Source: Hexactinellida sp. DTS-2022 (lineage: Eukaryota > Porifera > Hexactinellida). From it: a DNA stretch of 64,000 nucleotides. How positions within the stretch are numbered: the first letter of the stretch is position 1; each line of letters opens with the position of its first letter. A model generated the notes under the pieces. The model made no database searches and had not been told where the DNA came from. It worked only from the letters and a program-made list of their open reading frames with translations. Positions 60,016 through 64,000 of this stretch are shown here, piece by piece. A program made the translations under genes and the position numbers. The stretch lies in contig JAPNXP010000005.1 of the NCBI GenBank assembly GCA_028753945.1, positions 2,480,001 through 2,544,000 of the forward strand. The letters are read 5' to 3'.

Positions 60016-60730
60016 CTTTTTTTAACTCGATACCCAGTAGATAGAAATTATTGAGACAGCGTGATTATTGCTTAGTATTTACCTTTGTACAGCTCATTCT
60101 ATTTTGTAAAACTGGGTAATTAATGTTCAAAGAATACACAATAAAAATCACTAACCTTTATTGTGAAATGATTTTGAATGTTGAATATTAGACACGCTTA
60201 TAGTTTACTGGGTTAAACTATTAGGATTTAGCTTTTTGTTTCATGTTTCATTGTCCTTTTTTTAACTCGATACCCAGTAGATAGTAGTTATTGAGACAGA
60301 GTGATTATTGCTTAGTATTTACCTTTGTACAGCTCATTCTATTAAGTATAACTGGGTAATTAATGTTCAAAGAATACACAATAAAAATCACTAACCTTTA
60401 TTGTGAAATGATTTTGAATGTTGAATATTAGACACGCTTATAGTTTACTGGGTTACACTATTAGGATTTAGCTTTTTGTTTCATGTTTCATTGTCCTTTT
60501 TTTAACTCGATACCCAGTAGATAGTAGTTATTGAGACAGAGTGATTATTGCTTAGTATTTACCTTTGTACAGCTCATTCTATTAAGTATAACTGGGTAAT
60601 TAATGTTCAAAGAATACACAATAAAAATCACTAACCTTTATTGTGAAATGATTTTGAATGTTGAATATTAGACATGCTTATAGTTCTACTGGGGTACGCT
60701 ATTAGGATTTATCTTTTTGTTTCGTGAATT
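60016..60730. repeat. Three tandem units of about 235-240 bp
   Basis: Units begin near 60016, 60250 and 60490 with tttttttaactcgatacccag, and share gagacagNgtgattattgct, cactaacctttattgtg and tagacacgcttatag. They differ at only a few positions, so the amplification is recent. Non-coding. Confidence 0.85.
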
Positions 60731-60816
60731 TGATGACTGGAAGGTATCGAGTGTAGGTATCGAGTGTTATGAAATTATATGTGAAATGTAATAATACAAA
60801 AATTGCACAGATTTAA

Positions 60817-61704
60817 GGCTCGACCCACACCTTCACTAATATAGTCCCAATCAAATACAAACTTATATCACTTTTCGCCTTATCTATACTGATAACAAAT
60901 CCGCAATAAAATTGAATTCGAACAATATTCGCTCGAGTGATTTAGTATAATTAAAATTCCGTAATATTAAATTCCTATACCAGATGATTTTATGTGCGCC
61001 CAAATTGAAAAAATTTTTTTGATGATTAAGAGTTGTTTAGACTTGGGTTATTATCTAAGTATATAAACAAAGAAATGTAGGCTATTTTGATATGAATTCA
61101 TATTGACAATATTGTTCAGTAACGCTTCAAAGTGAAACTATTCAAATTTCTATGATTATCTTGCATTTTTCTGATTCAAACACTTACAACAATTATTTTC
61201 ATTTATTGTGAGTATCGTAACTAGCCTACATAGCTTGATCTATATATGATCTATATGCCTGAAGTCTAAAATTGCTAAATACATTTAAGAATTTTTCTCA
61301 AAATGGGCGCAGGTATGTATAGGTTGAGTATTTGGAGAAAAATATCTGTTTATTTATATTATATTACAGTTTAACTATATATATACACTCCATTCAGTAG
61401 GAATCTTATATAGTGGTTATATAACAATGTTAACTAAGTATTATGCAATGGTTTAATCTTAAGTTATGTAGTATTAAGGAATAAAAATTAGATAATTCCG
61501 CTATAAATTGTGACGAAATCCCCACCAAATTTTGTATTACGTCAGTGGCGCAAAGTGGCGCAAGGTGGTATATTTCCTAAAGTATTTGGAATTTCGGGAT
61601 GAAAATTTCTGTGAATAAACCCCATCTATAGAGCATGCGGAATATGCAATAATATACATTTAATCAATGTTCTGGGCCTCCGCCCTGAAGGTGTGGGTCG
61701 AGCC
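60817..61704. mobile_element. TTAA-flanked element with 21-bp inverted ends
   Basis: 888 bp, flanked by ttaa (60813-60816, 61705-61708). Ends ggctcgacccacaccttca and tgaaggtgtgggtcgagcc. TTAA targets suggest a piggyBac-like MITE, though the palindromic target makes the exact boundary ambiguous. No coding sequence. Confidence 0.6.
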
Positions 61705-61976
61705 TTAATGGCGCTAAGTGGGTCTCGTGTAGATACCAAATATAATCAAGTATAACAGAGCCCACAGCAGCCGGAGCCATAAAATAATCAGATAAGTGAT
61801 CATAAAGAGTAATTAAACTCCTGGCCAATAAAAAATGATGAGTATCAAAAACTTTGATTGAAAGAATTTTCTAAGTTATGAACTTATGAACTCATCAAGA
61901 AGGGCGCTAGTTCTGACCTTAGAGAGCCAGAACTGTAAGCAGCCGACGTAATATTCATCAATGCGATGAAACATTA

Positions 61977-63986
61977 CTAAGCAAAAAAGAAGGAATCAAA
62001 ATGTTCATTTCCTTCTAGACGGCTACTAAGTCTATGATGTAAAATACAGACTTTCTGTGCATTAAAAATCGGATCACATTCAATAGGAGTGTCTAACTTA
62101 TTGTGTAAATAGTTAGGGAGAATGTTCCAATTCATTGAGTTGACATGAGTACAGTCAACTGATAATATGTCAATTCCAGCCAAGGCGGCTAACATATCAA
62201 GTTCAAAATTTGTACCCCATGCATTGGGTGCAGAAATAGCGTTAATATGTTCATGCAATTCCTGCTCACTGTGTATGCCAGATGTGCGCATAACATTGTA
62301 GTGATGCTGGGTACTGGTAATGAATGTATTAATCAGATTGTAGTTTAATATCTCGAAAAAAATTTCAGTGCCAAATATTATATGAGATAGGGTACGGTAC
62401 AAACAGTTACCATCTGGTTGAACATTATACACTGAAACATTCTGACCAAAATATGTTGTCAGTTGTGCTTTAAGTGAGGTGTAATAATTGCTTACTGCAC
62501 CTCGAGTCTCACGAATAGGTAAAATTAGTATCTCGTGTAATCCAATACAATGCGCAATCTTCTGCCGCATTGGGATAGTAAGATTATTCACCGTACCATT
62601 GAGAAAAGACTCTGACAAATCGAATGGATCTCGAATTATTGCATCAAATATACATTCACGATCTGATAATGGTGATACAGTGTATTCAGCTATATCCATT
62701 TTGTCTATTACTTCCAATGGGCTAATAGTACTGTCATTAAACTCAAAAAGTTTCATGATTTTACCTTTGCCATCAGATATATTTAGGACAGACTCTCTCT
62801 TTGCAGGAGCAATTGCCTCAGGCAAAGGAGTCATTGTCAATTGGGAACTTGGGAATGTTTCATTCAATAGAGAACATATTTCATCTATGTCTTCTATGGG
62901 CTCAATATGAGAAGAGGATTTAAAAACTTCCCTATAGACTACATTTCTAATCCAAACTTCCCCAGATTTTGATTTGTCAGTTCCACATACCATTATTTTT
63001 AGTCCCAATGGATTTTTAACTCTACTCAATGCAACATAGAGTTGGCCATGACTAAAAATGGCTTCAGGGGATGGCAGATATAGACCAACGGTATCCAAAC
63101 TCTGACCTTGCCCTTTGTTAATTGTGATACAATAGGCCAAGCGGATTGGAAACTGCCTCCTTCTGAGAATAAATGGAAGTTCAGACTCAGAAGAAGTCAA
63201 TATAATTCGTGGTATAAACACTCGCTTATGCTTGTTTGTACCAGTTGCAATCTCCGCGTCAATTACTCGGTTTGAGAATGCTCTAATAATCAACCGAGTA
63301 CCATTACAAAGACCCTCATCGGGATCAAGGTTACGCAATAGAATTACAGTCGCAAACAATTTCAAGAATAGCCGATGAGGAGGCATACCGTCAGGAGTGA
63401 TGGAATTTAAAAACTCATTTGGAAAATTTACTGCAGCAGAACCTTCTACAGAATCTGCGCTCAAAAGAGTTATACCATCACCAGGAAGCTGATGAATTAC
63501 GTAATCGTTTATTAAACAGCTGTATCATTTTTAGGACACAGAATAATTTTTTGACTTACATAATCACGATCAGCATAATTTACATTTATATCACCATAGA
63601 CTGAAGTAACCTAAGTCTGTAATGGAATCATCTGGTACTACAAATTTGTTATCTATGTGAATCATTTGATTATCATCCTCACGTTCAGTACCTTCTCCCA
63701 CTCTTAATAAAAAGTTGGAAAATTTACTGACCTCGAGGGCATCTTGTGACAATAATGTTTGGAGGCGCATATTTATAGTTAGCTTCATTACTTTAACATA
63801 ACGCCAGAGATATGACCTGTTCAGACAGGAAGAGACCACTTCGGCTCTCGACCCATGCTTAACCACAGGGGGTATCTGACGGAAGTCGCCTCCAAAAACC
63901 ATTACTTTGCCACCAAAGGGGAGATCACAGGAACAAATATCCCTCAAACTGCGATCAACACACTCAGCTACATGCTTATTTGACAT
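61977..63986 (-). pseudogene. Helitron helicase and OTU domain, running off the window
   Basis: C-terminal part of a second Helitron protein; its N-terminus lies beyond 64000. From the right: KHVAECVDRSLRDICSCDLP, GGDFRQIPPV and KLTINMRL (63986-63610). Two one-base frame changes (near 63600 and near 63520) lead to CPKNDTA, INDYVIHQLPGDG and then the long open part 63464-61977: [24 protein letters not shown], a variable linker, and a complete OTU-type protease. The latter reads VQPDGNCLYRTLSHIIFG (Asp, Cys) and EGNEHFDSFFFA (His) at the C-terminus. It is clearly related to the Helitron at 8471-14499 but is not a recent duplicate. The last 270 bp before it (61705-61976) carry a small hairpin (agttctg/cagaact near 61910) but no certain 3' terminus. 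Confidence 0.88.
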
Positions 63987-64000
63987 GCACGCTTCATCCC

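Overview
The window is eukaryotic, visibly AT-rich DNA from what is most likely an invertebrate animal. It is almost entirely transposon graveyard. I find no confident host gene, no tRNA or rRNA gene, no CRISPR array and no bacterial signal. The animal inference rests on the mix of DNA transposons: RAG1-like, P-element (THAP), ZMYM1-like and ZNF862-like hAT, FLYWCH-type MULE, mariner and Helitron with an OTU domain. It also rests on short GT-AG introns of 45 and 63 bp inside transposon genes. I cannot name the phylum. No retroviral, LTR, Polinton or other capsid- or envelope-bearing element was recognised.

Layout, left half. 1-2960: a decayed P element (+) split by a 1.26-kb hAT-type element with an exact 8-bp target duplication. 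3485-3961: a Tc1-type MITE. 4330-7000: a RAG1-like transposase gene (+), truncated after an intron, with an inverted partial second copy. 7267-7458: a hAT MITE. 7708-14730: a Helitron with Rep, PIF1-type helicase and a C-terminal OTU protease domain, broken in several places and carrying a 405-bp insertion. 15353-17564: hairpins, two coding-compatible minisatellites, a 26-bp tandem array and a 440-bp palindrome. 17944-18832: a 0.9-kb palindrome. 18838-19994: two tandem ends of a Helitron-like family marked by three mini-hairpins. 20035-20390: an inverted copy of the sequence just upstream of the RAG1-like gene. 20960-22514: a hAT-type element. 22.5-27.3 kb: mostly unassigned, with one minisatellite and one MITE.

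Layout, right half. 27342-29593: a ZMYM1-like hAT relic (+) abutting a second, rearranged RAG1-like relic (-, 29570-31850). 32628-39082: a ZNF862/KIAA1586-like hAT (+) whose gene is split by a nearly complete 3.7-kb P element (-, 33434-37168) with 69-bp inverted repeats. 39839-50240: a FLYWCH/MULE transposase relic (+) cut into five pieces by four insertions, one of which is itself a 4.26-kb hAT carrying three MITEs. 50549-50624: a Helitron-type 3' end. 50765-51000: a third P-element fragment. 51845-52280: a mariner relic. 52638-54194: a foldback element with tandem-repeat ends. 55874-56170: a RecQ helicase fragment. 58133-58219: another triple-hairpin end. 58790-60730: tandem arrays around a repeat-coding exon. 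60817-61704: a TTAA-flanked element. 61977 to the window end: a second Helitron (-) with helicase and OTU.

The most interesting signal is the set of RAG1-like sequences. All three catalytic acidic positions of RAG1 and its CxxC zinc site can be matched between the copies. Second is the repeated end carrying three consecutive GCGNAGC mini-hairpins, linked through a shared 5' region to the resident Helitron. The layered insertions give a relative chronology: the MULE is old, the hAT inside it is younger, and its MITEs are younger still. The 33.4-kb P element is the youngest large insertion by its almost identical ends.
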